64,000 nt of DNA from Sutcliffiella horikoshii (GCF_019931755.1 NZ_CP082918.1:1592001-1656000), one strand, 5' to 3'. Counted from the stretch's first letter, positions 34,705-43,695 are shown. A program made the numbers and translations. The notes: a model not told the origin generated them from the letters alone.

Positions 34705-36066
34705 TCAAGACTGTCTCCCTTTACTTCTCTTATACTGATAAAACACAATTGAGGTCAGTAACAACAGCCCTGTTACTCCCAAGAAAATATTGCGGTATAT
34801 CTCTTCTACTGGCAAGTCTCCTTGCCATACAATCAACAACCCAGTCAACGCCACTCCAAACGCACCGCCGAAGAACTGGACAAGCTGGGCGATCCCCATG
34901 CCGGCACCAAGCTCCGACTTATCCAGGATCCTTGAAATCTCATTGGAAATGCTTGAAGTGAGTGCTGAAAATCCTGTGCTCATAAACATATAGGTAACCA
35001 AAATCACATATGGGGAAAGATTCCCGAGCAGTCCGAATGATAATGTGGAAATGATTAAAAACACCTGACCGAACAAAATCAGTGGCATATTGCCAAAGCG
35101 GTCGATGAATCTGCCGATAAATTGAGCAGCGATGGCAGAAAGGATGGCCCCTGGAAAGATAAGCAAGCCAATGGTTGCAGGTTCTTTGTTAAAAATAACC
35201 GCCAGCATAATAGGCATTAAAAACAACGCCGAGAAATGCGAAACAAATGCACCAAATCCAATACCCAACAACTTTACAAACTGTTTGTTTTTCAACAGAG
35301 CAGGTTGAATAAAAGGAGTAGAAACTCTGTGTATATGACGCCATAGCCATAAGAGTGCTGCAATACTAACCAGTAAAATTGGTACCTTAAAAGTGGAAAG
35401 ATAAAGTAAAAGTCCTGTAACACCAATACCAATTAACAAACCACCAAGGTAGTCAAATTTAATCTTCTGTGTTTCTTCATGAGGTAAGAGTTTTCGAAAC
35501 AAGGGCAAGAGCAGTAAGACGAATCCTGTTACGACGAAAAGGTAATGCCAACCCAAGTATTGGGTGATCAGTCCCCCGATTACTGGGCCAAGTCCAAACC
35601 CAAGGGAGGCGGCAGAAGAGATAAAGGCCATCGCTTTTCCTCTTCTGGAAATAGGGATATATCGTCCCGCCAACACCATGGCAAGCCCCGGGACAGCCCC
35701 GGCCCCTGCAGCTTGCAATAATCTCGCGGCCAATAGCCAGATAAAATCTTGCGAAAAGAAACCGATAATCGAGGAAATGGCCAATAAGCCAAGACCTATG
35801 CTCAGCAATTTTCTAATCGGTAAAAAATCCGACAATCTGCTATAGGTCAAGGTTGAAATGGCAAAAACGATAGAATAGCCAGATACAATCCAAGATGCGG
35901 TGGAAGAGGATAGGCTCAGCTCGCTCAATACACTTGGCAAGGCAACGTTGAACATAGTCGTATTCATGACAACAAGCCAAACGGTGGCGCTCCATATAAG
36001 GATGATTTTGTTTTCTTGGATAACGGGTTGTTCTAGTTCTTTATAATCGGCAGCATGTGATGCCAT
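34705..36066 (-). CDS. MFS drug-efflux transporter (Tet(L)/Tet38-like)
   Basis: The ATG at 36066 (MASHAADYK) follows GGTGAG; a GTG three codons earlier is also open. The ~453-residue protein has 12-14 hydrophobic segments. Motifs include SWIVSGYSIVFA near the first helices, ARLLQAAGAGAVPGLAMVLAGRYIP and the antiporter motif C LGFGLGPVIGGLITQYLGW. This combination is that of the DHA2/tetracycline-efflux branch (Tet(L), Tet(K), Tet38), but real substrates cannot be inferred. It sits downstream of the patatin gene on the same strand, 20 bp away, and they may be co-transcribed. Confidence 0.87.
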   Translation of the reverse strand: MASHAADYKELEQPVIQENKIILIWSATVWLVVMNTTMFNVALPSVLSELSLSSSTASWIVSGYSIVFAISTLTYSRLSDFLPIRKLLSIGLGLLAISSIIGFFSQDFIWLLAARLLQAAGAGAVPGLAMVLAGRYIPISRRGKAMAFISSAASLGFGLGPVIGGLITQYLGWHYLFVVTGFVLLLLPLFRKLLPHEETQKIKFDYLGGLLIGIGVTGLLLYLSTFKVPILLVSIAALLWLWRHIHRVSTPFIQPALLKNKQFVKLLGIGFGAFVSHFSALFLMPIMLAVIFNKEPATIGLLIFPGAILSAIAAQFIGRFIDRFGNMPLILFGQVFLIISTLSFGLLGNLSPYVILVTYMFMSTGFSALTSSISNEISRILDKSELGAGMGIAQLVQFFGGAFGVALTGLLIVWQGDLPVEEIYRNIFLGVTGLLLLTSIVFYQYKRSKGRQS

Positions 36067-36086
36067 GTGTCTCACCAGTTTCTATC

Positions 36087-36932
36087 TTAGTTTTGTAAAA
36101 ATTCTTGTAGTGCCTTGTAGTTGTTTTTCGCATCCTCATATCCCAGTTCATAAAGGGCTTGAAGACGATCTTTTTTCCGTTCCATTCTGCCTACAGGTAA
36201 AGGCTTGCTTGGCTGGAATACAAAAGTGGAACCAGATTCCTTCTCCGCAGCAACATAGTCCAATGTCTCATTATAGAGCTTGTAACGTGTCTGAAGGCGA
36301 TCTGAAATAATTGGATATTGCTTGTATTTGAAAAGGGAAGAAAATCGGCTTGCTTTCTTTTTGTAGCCAACAGGCTTTGTCAAAATCACGACATTTTTCT
36401 CAAAACCATCTTTTTGAGCTTTTTTTAAGGGAATGGGATCAATGATTCCCCCGTCTAAAAGCATTCGGTCGTGATAAGCAACGCTTGGTGCCACAAAGGG
36501 AAGGGAACTTGATGCACGTATCAGTTGAAGCATATCTTCCCCGTGATGATCCATGTTGTAATAGATAGGTTCGCCTGTCAGACAATCCGTCGTCACGACC
36601 ACAAACTGCTCCGTTCTGTTCAAAAATGTTTCATAGTCATAAGGAACAAGTTTATTCGGTATTTCATCAAATAAGAAGTCCATGTCAAACATCTGCCGTT
36701 TTTTCCAAAAGTTACGATAGGAAAGATATCTAGGGTCTCCAACAAAGTCGATATTGACCTTTTTGTTCCTACCCGGCTGTCTGGATAGATAGGAAGCCGC
36801 CATGCAAGCTCCGGCAGAAACACCAATCACATATGGAAAGTATAAGTCCTTTTCCATAAAATATTCTAAAATTCCGGCAGTATATACTCCGCGCATACCT
36901 CCGCCTTCAAGTACTAATCCACTGTTCAACAA
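36087..36932 (-). CDS. Patatin-like phospholipase family protein
   Basis: The 281-residue protein has the oxyanion loop EGGGMRGVYTAG, the nucleophile motif GVSAG, and the catalytic aspartate in LLDGGIIDPIP, which together form the Ser-Asp dyad of patatins. The family hydrolyses acyl esters of phospholipids or related lipids. There is no signal peptide. The start is TTG at 36932 (or the next TTG), with AGAGGG upstream. It precedes the MFS gene. Confidence 0.92.
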   Translation of the reverse strand: MLNSGLVLEGGGMRGVYTAGILEYFMEKDLYFPYVIGVSAGACMAASYLSRQPGRNKKVNIDFVGDPRYLSYRNFWKKRQMFDMDFLFDEIPNKLVPYDYETFLNRTEQFVVVTTDCLTGEPIYYNMDHHGEDMLQLIRASSSLPFVAPSVAYHDRMLLDGGIIDPIPLKKAQKDGFEKNVVILTKPVGYKKKASRFSSLFKYKQYPIISDRLQTRYKLYNETLDYVAAEKESGSTFVFQPSKPLPVGRMERKKDRLQALYELGYEDAKNNYKALQEFLQN

Positions 36933-37103
36933 CGTCTATCCCTCTTTTCATATCTTTAAAAGTTCCATTCTTTTCATAAAGCATATTGTAACAAACGACT
37001 ACAACCTTTGTCCGAAACGGTGCCTGAAAATATGTGTGTGACAAAAAGTCCATGCAAAATGTTCAAAAAGTGCATAGCTTTCCTAGTCTTCGCGACCTAT
37101 AAT

Positions 37104-37122
37104 AATAATGAAAATCATTATC
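37104..37122 (+). promoter_or_regulatory. Fur box upstream of the siderophore-binding protein
   Basis: AATAATGAAAATCATTATC matches the 19-bp Fur consensus GATAATGATAATCATTATC at 17 positions. It lies 44 bp before the ATG, so iron should repress this gene and probably the FhuF-like gene after it. Confidence 0.88.
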
Positions 37123-37165
37123 AATTACATAGACTGATTTACAGTCCGAAGAAAGGGAGATATAA

Positions 37166-38158
37166 ATGAGAAAGAATAAAGGGTTTATTCAATTACTGCT
37201 TACTTTCAGTATATTGGCATTAATTTTAGCTGGATGCGGGGCAAACAATGCAGGAAGCAATTCAGGTGAGAACAGTTCTAAAGACAATGAAGCAACAAAA
37301 ACAGAAGAGTCCACGGAATACACGGTTCAACATGCGATGGGGGAAACAACGATTGAAGAAACGCCGAAAAAAGTGGTGGTTCTGACAAACGAAGGAACAG
37401 AAGCAGTATTGGAACTTGGAGTAACTCCGGTTGGTGCTGCTAGTCCTGGTGTAGGGACAGAGTGGTATGCTCATATCAAAGATGAAATGGAAGGGGTAAC
37501 AGAGCTAGGGGAAGAAACAGCACCAAACCTTGAAACGATTGCAAGCCTGCAACCTGACTTGATCATTGGAAACAAGATCCGTCATGAAGAAATCTATGAA
37601 CAATTAGAAGCGATTGCTCCAACTGTATTCTCGGAGGACTTAGCGGGAGATTGGAAACAAAACTTTGAACTATACGCAAAAGCATTGAACAAAGAGGCAG
37701 AAGGCAAAGAAGCAATGGCAAACTATGATAAGCATGTGGAAGAAGTAAAAGGAAAATTAGGCGATAAATTGGATATGGAAGTTTCCGTTGTCCGTTTCTT
37801 GCCAACAACGGTTCGCATTTATCAAAAAGATACATTTGCAGGAACGATCCTTTCTGACTTAGGATTTGCACGTCCAGAAGCACAAGATAAAGATAATTTC
37901 ATGGAAGTCATTACAGAAGAACAGATGAGCGGCATGGATGGAGACGTTATGTTCTACTTCAATGCCGATTATGATGAGGAAAAAGGCGGAACAAAAATGC
38001 AAGAAGCATGGATGCAGCATCCTCTTTATGAAAAACTGAATGTTGCTCAAACGGATTCTGCATACAAAGTAGATGAAATCATTTGGAACCTGTCTGGTGG
38101 AATTAAGGCGGCAAATCTTCTATTAGAAGATATCGTAAAGTATATGGAAGAAATGTAA
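37166..38158 (+). CDS. Iron-siderophore ABC transporter substrate-binding lipoprotein
   Basis: The 330-residue product has a lipoprotein signal with lipobox LAGC (Cys24), a Ser/Asn/Glu-rich tether and a periplasmic-binding-protein fold of the helical-backbone class. Typical segments are TPKKVVVLTNEGTEAVLELGVTPVGA, PNLETIASLQPDLIIG and DVMFYFNADYDEEKG. This is the FeuA/FhuD/YfiY-like cluster that binds ferric siderophores. It has a GGGAG site and a Fur box upstream. No permease or ATPase gene is adjacent, so it must share those encoded elsewhere. Confidence 0.93.
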   Translation: MRKNKGFIQLLLTFSILALILAGCGANNAGSNSGENSSKDNEATKTEESTEYTVQHAMGETTIEETPKKVVVLTNEGTEAVLELGVTPVGAASPGVGTEWYAHIKDEMEGVTELGEETAPNLETIASLQPDLIIGNKIRHEEIYEQLEAIAPTVFSEDLAGDWKQNFELYAKALNKEAEGKEAMANYDKHVEEVKGKLGDKLDMEVSVVRFLPTTVRIYQKDTFAGTILSDLGFARPEAQDKDNFMEVITEEQMSGMDGDVMFYFNADYDEEKGGTKMQEAWMQHPLYEKLNVAQTDSAYKVDEIIWNLSGGIKAANLLLEDIVKYMEEM

Positions 38159-38167
38159 TTTGAAAAT

Positions 38168-38206
38168 AAAGAAGGTTGGCATCTGCTGTCAGCCTTCTTT
38201 TTATAG
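38168..38206 (+). terminator. Hairpin between the binding protein and FhuF-like genes
   Basis: AAGAAGGTTGGC pairs with GTCAGCCTTCTT (two G-U pairs), followed by TTTTTAT. It may lower expression of the downstream reductase relative to the binding protein. Confidence 0.75.
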
Positions 38207-38219
38207 AAGGAGGGAGAAG

Positions 38220-39014
38220 ATGGAGCTTCAAGGACGGGCTTGGACGTGGGAACAGATGGAGAGTTTCTTTTATATGACGAACCAAGAGAAAGCGGATGTT
38301 GTCTGGGAATGTCGGATAAGGGAGCTGGCACAACCAAATATTCTACAAAATCTACTAGACCTTTATGGAGAGGGAATTAAGGCAACAACAAAGGATGTAA
38401 CGGTCATGTATCTTGCAGGCTGGTTTGGATATTTATGTGGAGGTATGCATTTCTTATCTTCCGATGGATGGGAGGCCACCGCTGAAAATATTAAACTTCA
38501 ACTATATAAAAATCAGCGTGGAACGAAATTGATTTCATTTGTCGTTGATTCGGAAAATTTAGTTGAAAAAGGGGACAGAAAGTGGGTGGAGGAGTTTTAT
38601 GAAAAAATGATGAAGCCCACATTTTTGCAGATGCAAGCCACCTCAACTAACAACACTCTTCTACAAATGTGGTATCAGGCGACACATAGTCTCTATTGGA
38701 TCTCAGATCGTATGAAGCATTCATGTCTTTCTGAAAGGTATGTATGGCAATACGAAAAAACTCTGGAAATGTTTAAAGAAGTAACTCCATCTTCTTGCAT
38801 GGGAGTGATGACCGAAAAACACCCCTATGCAAAAAAATTAATATTTATTGATAATCCATGGGATTTAAATGACCCGATGCCTTTAAAACCTTCATGTTGT
38901 CTTGCCTATCAAACAGAAGGAGGACACTTATGTTTTACCTGTCCGAGAATGAAAAAATCAGAGCGACTAGAAAAATTTAATAAGGTTTTAGCAGAGCATT
39001 CGACAATGAGTTAA
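38220..39014 (+). CDS. FhuF-like ferric siderophore reductase, 2Fe-2S
   Basis: The ATG at 38220 follows AGGAGGG; the frame opens earlier at 38160 without a site. The 264-residue protein ends with the FhuF-type iron-sulfur motif C-C-x10-C-x2-C (CCLAYQTEGGHLCFTC, about 226-241). FhuF-like proteins reduce Fe(III) in siderophores taken into the cytoplasm so the iron is released. Pairing with a siderophore-binding lipoprotein under one Fur box fits this. The N-terminal ~200 residues are weakly conserved, as usual for the family. The stop codon lies inside the loop of its terminator hairpin. Confidence 0.85.
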   Translation: MELQGRAWTWEQMESFFYMTNQEKADVVWECRIRELAQPNILQNLLDLYGEGIKATTKDVTVMYLAGWFGYLCGGMHFLSSDGWEATAENIKLQLYKNQRGTKLISFVVDSENLVEKGDRKWVEEFYEKMMKPTFLQMQATSTNNTLLQMWYQATHSLYWISDRMKHSCLSERYVWQYEKTLEMFKEVTPSSCMGVMTEKHPYAKKLIFIDNPWDLNDPMPLKPSCCLAYQTEGGHLCFTCPRMKKSERLEKFNKVLAEHSTMS

Positions 39015-39034
39015 AGGTGTCGAATGCTTTTTTT
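38995..39034 (+). terminator. Terminator overlapping the end of the FhuF-like gene
   Basis: AGCATTCGACA and TGTCGAATGCT form a perfect 11-bp stem followed by seven T; the stop codon is in the loop. Confidence 0.9.
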
Positions 39035-39132
39035 AAGTGTTCACGTGGAAATTTCATCGTGACTTTTTAAAACAACCTGTTGTACAATAATTCACAATAT
39101 TCATTTTTCATGAAAGGGAAGGAGCGGTAAAA

Positions 39133-40395
39133 GTGGCAAAAGCATTACAATCAAGAGTGACAACGGAAGAAGTGGAGCATGCCTATGAGGTACTGAAGAA
39201 TGTGGTGGTCAGAACCCCGCTTCAGTTGGATACCATTCTCTCAGAACGATATAACTGTAAAGTGTACTTGAAACGGGAAGATCAGCAGATGGTAAGATCG
39301 TTTAAAATTAGAGGAGCGTACTATTCGGTCCATAGTTTAACAGAGGAACAACGGGCAAATGGCGTGGTGTGTGCCAGTGCAGGCAACCATGCACAAGGAG
39401 TTGCCTATGCGTGCAAAAAGCTTGGAATAAAAGGGAAGATCTTTATGCCGACGACTACCCCACGACAAAAGGTGTCACGTGTAGAGTTTTTTGGCGGCGA
39501 GTTTACAGAAGTCGTGCTTACTGGTGACACATACGATGATTCCTATCAGCAGGCAATGGAAGTTTGTGAAAAGGAAGGAATGAAGTTTATTCACCCCTTT
39601 GACGATCGGTTGACAATCACCGGCCAGGCAACAGTAGGTTTAGAAATTTCTGAGCAATTGCAAGAGGAATGTTCACATGTGTTCATGAGTATTGGCGGTG
39701 GAGGACTGATCTCAGGTGTGGGATCCTATTTGAAAAATAAGCGTCCAGATACTAAATTGATTGGTGTGGAACCGTTCGGTGCTCCAGGTATGAAGCAATC
39801 ATTGGCTCAAAATGAAGTGGTGCGATTGAATGAGATTGATAGCTTTGTAGATGGAGCGGCTGTTAAACAGGTGGGACAACTGCCGTTTGAACTGACAAAA
39901 GACCTCGCAGATGATGTGGTATTGGTTCCAGAAGGAAAAGTCTGTACCACCATCCTGAATTTGTACAACGAAAACGCCATTATTGCCGAGCCGGCAGGAG
40001 CGTTGTCCATTGCTGCACTGGATTTTTACAAAGATGAGATTGCCGGGAAGACGGTAGTCTGTATTGTGAGTGGTGGCAATAATGATTTAGACCGCATGCA
40101 GGAAATGAAAGAAAGGTCCTTGATCTATGAAGGGCTTAAGCATTATTTTATTGTCAACTTCCCACAGCGTGCCGGAGCATTGCGGGAATTTATGGAGGAC
40201 GTACTGGGAGAGACAGATGATATCACGCGTTTTGAGTACACGAAGAAAAATAACCGAGACAAAGGTCCGGTGTTGGTTGGCGTCGAATTACGAAAGCCTG
40301 ACGATTATTTTGCCATTATTGAACGAATGGAAAAGAAAGGCTTTACGTATATTGAGATTAACAAAGATAAGCAGTTGTTTAATTTATTAATATAA
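39133..40395 (+). CDS. ilvA: Threonine deaminase (biosynthetic)
   Basis: The GTG start follows GGGAAGGAG. The 420-residue enzyme has the PLP lysine in VRSFKIRGAY (Lys58), the phosphate-binding loop SIGGGGLISG and a C-terminal ACT-like regulatory domain (from ~325: YFIVNFPQRAGALREFMEDV), a single module as in the Bacillus enzyme. It converts threonine to 2-oxobutanoate, the first committed step to isoleucine. It has its own terminator and lies directly before the ilv-leu operon. Confidence 0.95.
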   Translation: MAKALQSRVTTEEVEHAYEVLKNVVVRTPLQLDTILSERYNCKVYLKREDQQMVRSFKIRGAYYSVHSLTEEQRANGVVCASAGNHAQGVAYACKKLGIKGKIFMPTTTPRQKVSRVEFFGGEFTEVVLTGDTYDDSYQQAMEVCEKEGMKFIHPFDDRLTITGQATVGLEISEQLQEECSHVFMSIGGGGLISGVGSYLKNKRPDTKLIGVEPFGAPGMKQSLAQNEVVRLNEIDSFVDGAAVKQVGQLPFELTKDLADDVVLVPEGKVCTTILNLYNENAIIAEPAGALSIAALDFYKDEIAGKTVVCIVSGGNNDLDRMQEMKERSLIYEGLKHYFIVNFPQRAGALREFMEDVLGETDDITRFEYTKKNNRDKGPVLVGVELRKPDDYFAIIERMEKKGFTYIEINKDKQLFNLLI

Positions 40396-40410
40396 TTATA
40401 GTTTGTCTAG

Positions 40411-40440
40411 AAAAAGAACGGGGTAACCCGTTCTTTTTTT
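40411..40440 (+). terminator. Terminator of ilvA
   Basis: AAAAAGAACGGG and CCCGTTCTTTTTTT pair around GTAA. Confidence 0.9.
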
Positions 40441-40489
40441 ATGTTTTGAGAGAAAAAAAGAAGGGTATGTAAAAAAATTTAACAAACAT

Positions 40490-40504
40490 TTGTAAGCGTT
40501 TTCT
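40490..40504 (+). promoter_or_regulatory. cre site for CcpA upstream of ilv-leu
   Basis: TTGTAAGCGTTTTCT fits the WTGNAANCGNWNNCW consensus at every position. It lies ~70 bp upstream of the -35. In B. subtilis CcpA activates ilv-leu from an upstream cre, so activation is the likely role here. Confidence 0.78.
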
Positions 40505-40521
40505 TTGTTATTACAACAAAA

Positions 40522-40536
40522 ATGAAAGCGTTTTTA
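40522..40536 (+). promoter_or_regulatory. Second cre-like site upstream of ilv-leu
   Basis: ATGAAAGCGTTTTTA has one mismatch to the cre consensus. It begins 32 bp after the first, about three helical turns. Confidence 0.55.
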
Positions 40537-40554
40537 TATTATCTGTAAAATTAG

Positions 40555-40569
40555 AATTATCTGAAATTA
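40555..40569 (+). promoter_or_regulatory. CodY-like box abutting the ilv-leu promoter
   Basis: AATTATCTGAAATTA matches the CodY consensus AATTTTCWGAAAATT at 12 of 15 positions. It ends five bases before the -35. CodY would repress in the presence of branched-chain amino acids and GTP. Confidence 0.6.
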
Positions 40570-40573
40570 GGTG

Positions 40574-40602
40574 TTGACTGCCTGTATAGACGGTATTAAA
40601 AT
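40574..40602 (+). promoter_or_regulatory. Sigma-A promoter of the ilv-leu operon
   Basis: TTGACT (40574-40579) and TAAAAT (40597-40602) are spaced by 17 bp, giving a leader of about 315 nt before ilvE. Confidence 0.75.
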
Positions 40603-40649
40603 AACATCAACTCAAAGAAACATTGATAAATGAAATAACATTTCTCATA

Positions 40650-40815
40650 TCAGAAGGGTGTCTAGGGTTCCGATGATTTCAGGAAAGTAAAGTGGTAGTG
40701 CAAGAAAGAAAAATCTTTGCAGTATCATCCCATTTTCCCATCATGTCTGGTCCGAGCGATACCAGCACGATCTTGACAGATGGTGTACACCGCGGGGAAA
40801 AAAGCCTCTACGGAT
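40650..40815 (+). promoter_or_regulatory. ykkC-class riboswitch, probably ppGpp-sensing (subtype 2a)
   Basis: The leader contains the ykkC hallmarks in order: CTAGGGTTCCG (40662-40672), then CTGGTCCGAG (40747-40756) closed by ACCAG, then ACACCGCGGGGAAAAAAGCC (40787-40806). Guanidine-I, ppGpp and PRPP riboswitches share this core. Subtype 2a (ppGpp) is the version known upstream of branched-chain amino-acid operons, so ppGpp is the likely ligand. A possible second hairpin (AGGTT...AACCT, ~40817-40852) follows, but no clear U-tailed terminator is seen, so the expression platform is unresolved. Confidence 0.82.
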
Positions 40816-40923
40816 AGGTTCTGATGAACGCTTGACGTTTATTCAACCTGACCAAGGGGCAACTTTTAAACTGTTATATGTCAGAATATTCAAACAATAA
40901 AAAGTAGAAAGAGGAGATTAGTT

Positions 40924-41868
40924 ATGTGTAGATACATCTATATGAATGGGCAGCTAGTAGAAAAAGAGAAGGCAGTTGTATCTGTATATGATCATGGATT
41001 CCTATATGGCGATGGCGTTTTTGAAGGAATCCGAATGTATAACGGAAATGTATTCCGTCTTCGCGAACATCTTGAAAGATTATATGATTCTGCAAGGTCT
41101 GTATTATTGGACGTCCCCTATACGATGTCTGAACTAGAGGATATTATCGTCGAGACTCTCAGAAAGAACAAATTGCATGATACGGCCTATATTCGACTGG
41201 TCCTGTCAAGAGGAGTCGGCGATCTCGGTTTAGATCCCACAAAATGCAAAACTCCAAACCTTATTGTCATTGCTGAGCAACTGGCACTATTCCCTAAAGA
41301 ACTTTACGACGTAGGGATTACGATGGTAACCGTTCCTACTCGAAGAAACCGTCCGGATATTTTAAGTCCGAAAGTAAAATCACTGAACTATTTAAACAAC
41401 ATCATGGTAAAAGCAGAAGCAAATATGGCAGGTGCCAATGAGGCACTTACGCTTAACACAGAAGGTTATGTTGCAGAAGGATCAGGTCAGAACATCTTTA
41501 TCCTGAAGGGCAACAAACTATTAACGCCGCCAAGCTACGTTGGAGCACTTGAAGGCATTACGCGAAATGCCATCATCGACCTGGCAAACGAAATGGGTTA
41601 TGACGTTCGAGAAGAACCTTTTACAAGGCACGATGTGTATGTAGCCGACGAAGTATTCTTAACAGGTACCGCCGCAGAAGTAATCCCGGTTATCAGCCTG
41701 GACGGCAGAAAAATCGCGGACGGAAAACCAGGCAAAGAAACCCACAAAATCCTAAACCGCTTCCGCCAACTAGTCGTAGAAGACGGCCACAAAGTCTACC
41801 CAGAAGAAACCCAAGTAGGCTGGGAAATCAACGGCGGAGTGTTGCTGGGCGAAGCGTTGAATCATTAA
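40924..41868 (+). CDS. ilvE: Branched-chain-amino-acid aminotransferase
   Basis: The 314-residue class-IV PLP aminotransferase has the opening YMNGQLVEKEKAVVSVYDHGFLYGDGVFEGIR. The PLP lysine is in PKVKSLNYLNNI, and EGSGQNIF and GTAAEVIPV are also present. It performs the last step of valine, leucine and isoleucine synthesis. It is the first gene of the operon, behind the riboswitch leader, with AGAGGAG before the ATG. B. subtilis ilv-leu itself starts at ilvB and lacks this gene. Confidence 0.95.
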   Translation: MCRYIYMNGQLVEKEKAVVSVYDHGFLYGDGVFEGIRMYNGNVFRLREHLERLYDSARSVLLDVPYTMSELEDIIVETLRKNKLHDTAYIRLVLSRGVGDLGLDPTKCKTPNLIVIAEQLALFPKELYDVGITMVTVPTRRNRPDILSPKVKSLNYLNNIMVKAEANMAGANEALTLNTEGYVAEGSGQNIFILKGNKLLTPPSYVGALEGITRNAIIDLANEMGYDVREEPFTRHDVYVADEVFLTGTAAEVIPVISLDGRKIADGKPGKETHKILNRFRQLVVEDGHKVYPEETQVGWEINGGVLLGEALNH

Positions 41869-41890
41869 TGAGTTAAAGAAGTAAAGAGCT

Positions 41891-41989
41891 AAAGAGGGGT
41901 CTGACCCTCACTACACTAAAGCAATAAAGAGGGGTCTGACCCTCACTACACTAAAGCAATAAAGAGGGGTCTGACCCCTCTCTAAGGAG
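41891..41989 (+). repeat. Three 35-bp tandem repeats between ilvE and ilvD
   Basis: Copies of AAAGAGGGGTCTGACCC... start at 41891, 41926 and 41961 (period 35 bp). Each holds the dyad GAGGGGTC/GACCC(C)TC; the last copy is a perfect stem GAGGGGT-CTG-ACCCCTC and runs into the ilvD ribosome site TAAGGAG. It could form stacked hairpins in the operon mRNA. Confidence 0.88.
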
Positions 41990-42000
41990 TGAAGCAACCG

Positions 42001-43668
42001 ATGAGAAGTAATACGATCAAGAGAGGTATTGATAGAGCACCACATAGAAGTTTGTTGCGGGCAGCTGGGGTAAAGGAAGAGGATATGGATAAGCCGTTTA
42101 TCGGTGTTTGTAACTCTTATGTAGATATTATCCCTGGGCATATGCATTTAAATAAATTCGCGGAAGTAGTAAAGGAAGCAATTAGGGAAGCGGGAGGAGT
42201 GCCTTTCGAATTTAATACAATTGGAGTAGATGACGGAATTGCGATGGGACACATCGGAATGCGCTATTCCCTTCCAAGTCGGGAGCTGATTGCAGACTCA
42301 GCAGAAACGGTTATCAATGCACACTGGTTTGACGGCGTGTTTTACATCCCGAACTGTGACAAGATCACACCAGGGATGCTGATGGCGGCGGCCAGAACCA
42401 ATGTACCAGCAGTATTCGTGTCCGGAGGGCCAATGGAAGCCGGTCGAACAAAGGATGGCAGGCCATTATCACTTGTATCCGTTTTTGAAGGAGTAGGAAG
42501 TGTCCTTTCCGGAAAAATGTCCCGTGAAGAGCTGCTTGAGATTGAATCGAGTGCTTGTCCAACATGCGGATCCTGCTCCGGGATGTTCACGGCAAACTCG
42601 ATGAACACCTTGATGGAAATGCTAGGAGTGGCACTGCCTGGTAACGGTACCATGGTGGCAACATCGAATGAACGCCACCAACTGATCAAAGATGCAGCCA
42701 AGCATCTTATGAGACAAATCGAAGAAGATGTAAGACCAAGAGATATCATCACAAAAGAAGCAATCGACGACGCTTTTGCGCTGGATATGGCAATGGGCGG
42801 ATCGACCAATACCGTCCTACATACACTTGCCATCGCACATGAAGCTGGAATCGAGTACAAATTAGAAGACATTAATAAAATTGCAGAAAGGGTCCCTTAT
42901 TTATGCAAAGTAAGTCCCGCATCAGACTACTCCATGGAAGATGTTCATGAGGCAGGTGGGGTAAGTGCCATCATCAAGGAATTATGTCAAATGGAAGGCG
43001 CCATTCACCCAGATAGAATCACCATTTCCGGTCAAACCATCAAGGAAGTGGTAGATCACGCACAAATCGTGAACGATCAAGTTATCCGACGTAAAGATAA
43101 TCCATACAGTCCCGTAGGTGGGCTAAGTATCCTGTTTGGTAACCTTGCTCCAAACGGAGGAGTTATCAAAGTCGGGGCTGTAGATCCATCTATCAAAACG
43201 TTTACAGGAGAAGCCATCATTTTTGAATCACAAGATGAGGCCCAGGAAGGCATTAATAGTGGTCAAGTTCGTGAAGGACACGTAGTGGTTATCAGGTACG
43301 AGGGTCCAAAAGGCGGACCAGGAATGCCGGAGATGCTTGCACCGACTTCCTCCATCGCAGGAAGGGGATTATCCACGAAAGTAGCACTTATCACAGATGG
43401 AAGATTTTCTGGCGCATCAAGGGGTATCTCCATTGGACATATTTCCCCTGAGGCAGCAGAAGGTGGACCAATTGCATTCGTGGAAAACCGAGATATCATC
43501 CAAATTGACCTGGAAAAACGCTCTATCCATCTCCTAGTGGAAAGCGAAGTATTGGAAGCAAGAAAACAGAACTGGAAACAACCAGAATCAAAAGTGAAAA
43601 GCGGTTACCTTGCAAGATATGCAGCACTGGTGACTTCAGCCAATACAGGTGGAATCTTAAAAGTATAA
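42001..43668 (+). CDS. ilvD: Dihydroxy-acid dehydratase
   Basis: The ATG at 42001 is spaced properly from TAAGGAG; GTG 41989 would abut it. The 555-residue enzyme has its iron-sulfur cysteines in [19 protein letters not shown] and [16 protein letters not shown]. It dehydrates 2,3-dihydroxy acids to the 2-keto precursors of valine and isoleucine. It is the second gene of the operon, 28 bp before ilvB. Confidence 0.96.
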   Translation: MRSNTIKRGIDRAPHRSLLRAAGVKEEDMDKPFIGVCNSYVDIIPGHMHLNKFAEVVKEAIREAGGVPFEFNTIGVDDGIAMGHIGMRYSLPSRELIADSAETVINAHWFDGVFYIPNCDKITPGMLMAAARTNVPAVFVSGGPMEAGRTKDGRPLSLVSVFEGVGSVLSGKMSREELLEIESSACPTCGSCSGMFTANSMNTLMEMLGVALPGNGTMVATSNERHQLIKDAAKHLMRQIEEDVRPRDIITKEAIDDAFALDMAMGGSTNTVLHTLAIAHEAGIEYKLEDINKIAERVPYLCKVSPASDYSMEDVHEAGGVSAIIKELCQMEGAIHPDRITISGQTIKEVVDHAQIVNDQVIRRKDNPYSPVGGLSILFGNLAPNGGVIKVGAVDPSIKTFTGEAIIFESQDEAQEGINSGQVREGHVVVIRYEGPKGGPGMPEMLAPTSSIAGRGLSTKVALITDGRFSGASRGISIGHISPEAAEGGPIAFVENRDIIQIDLEKRSIHLLVESEVLEARKQNWKQPESKVKSGYLARYAALVTSANTGGILKV

Positions 43669-43695
43669 GTTAAAAACTAAGGAGGTGGAGAACGA

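Noticed and set aside
40560..40900. T-box leader of the ilv-leu operon
   Set aside because: The sequence near 40780 (GGTGTACACCGCGG) looks a little like TGGNACCGCG, but the stem I motifs and the exact T-box sequence are missing. The ykkC motifs explain the region better.
42342..42872. 176-codon minus-strand frame inside ilvD
   Set aside because: It is a shadow of a highly conserved enzyme gene; codon pattern follows ilvD.
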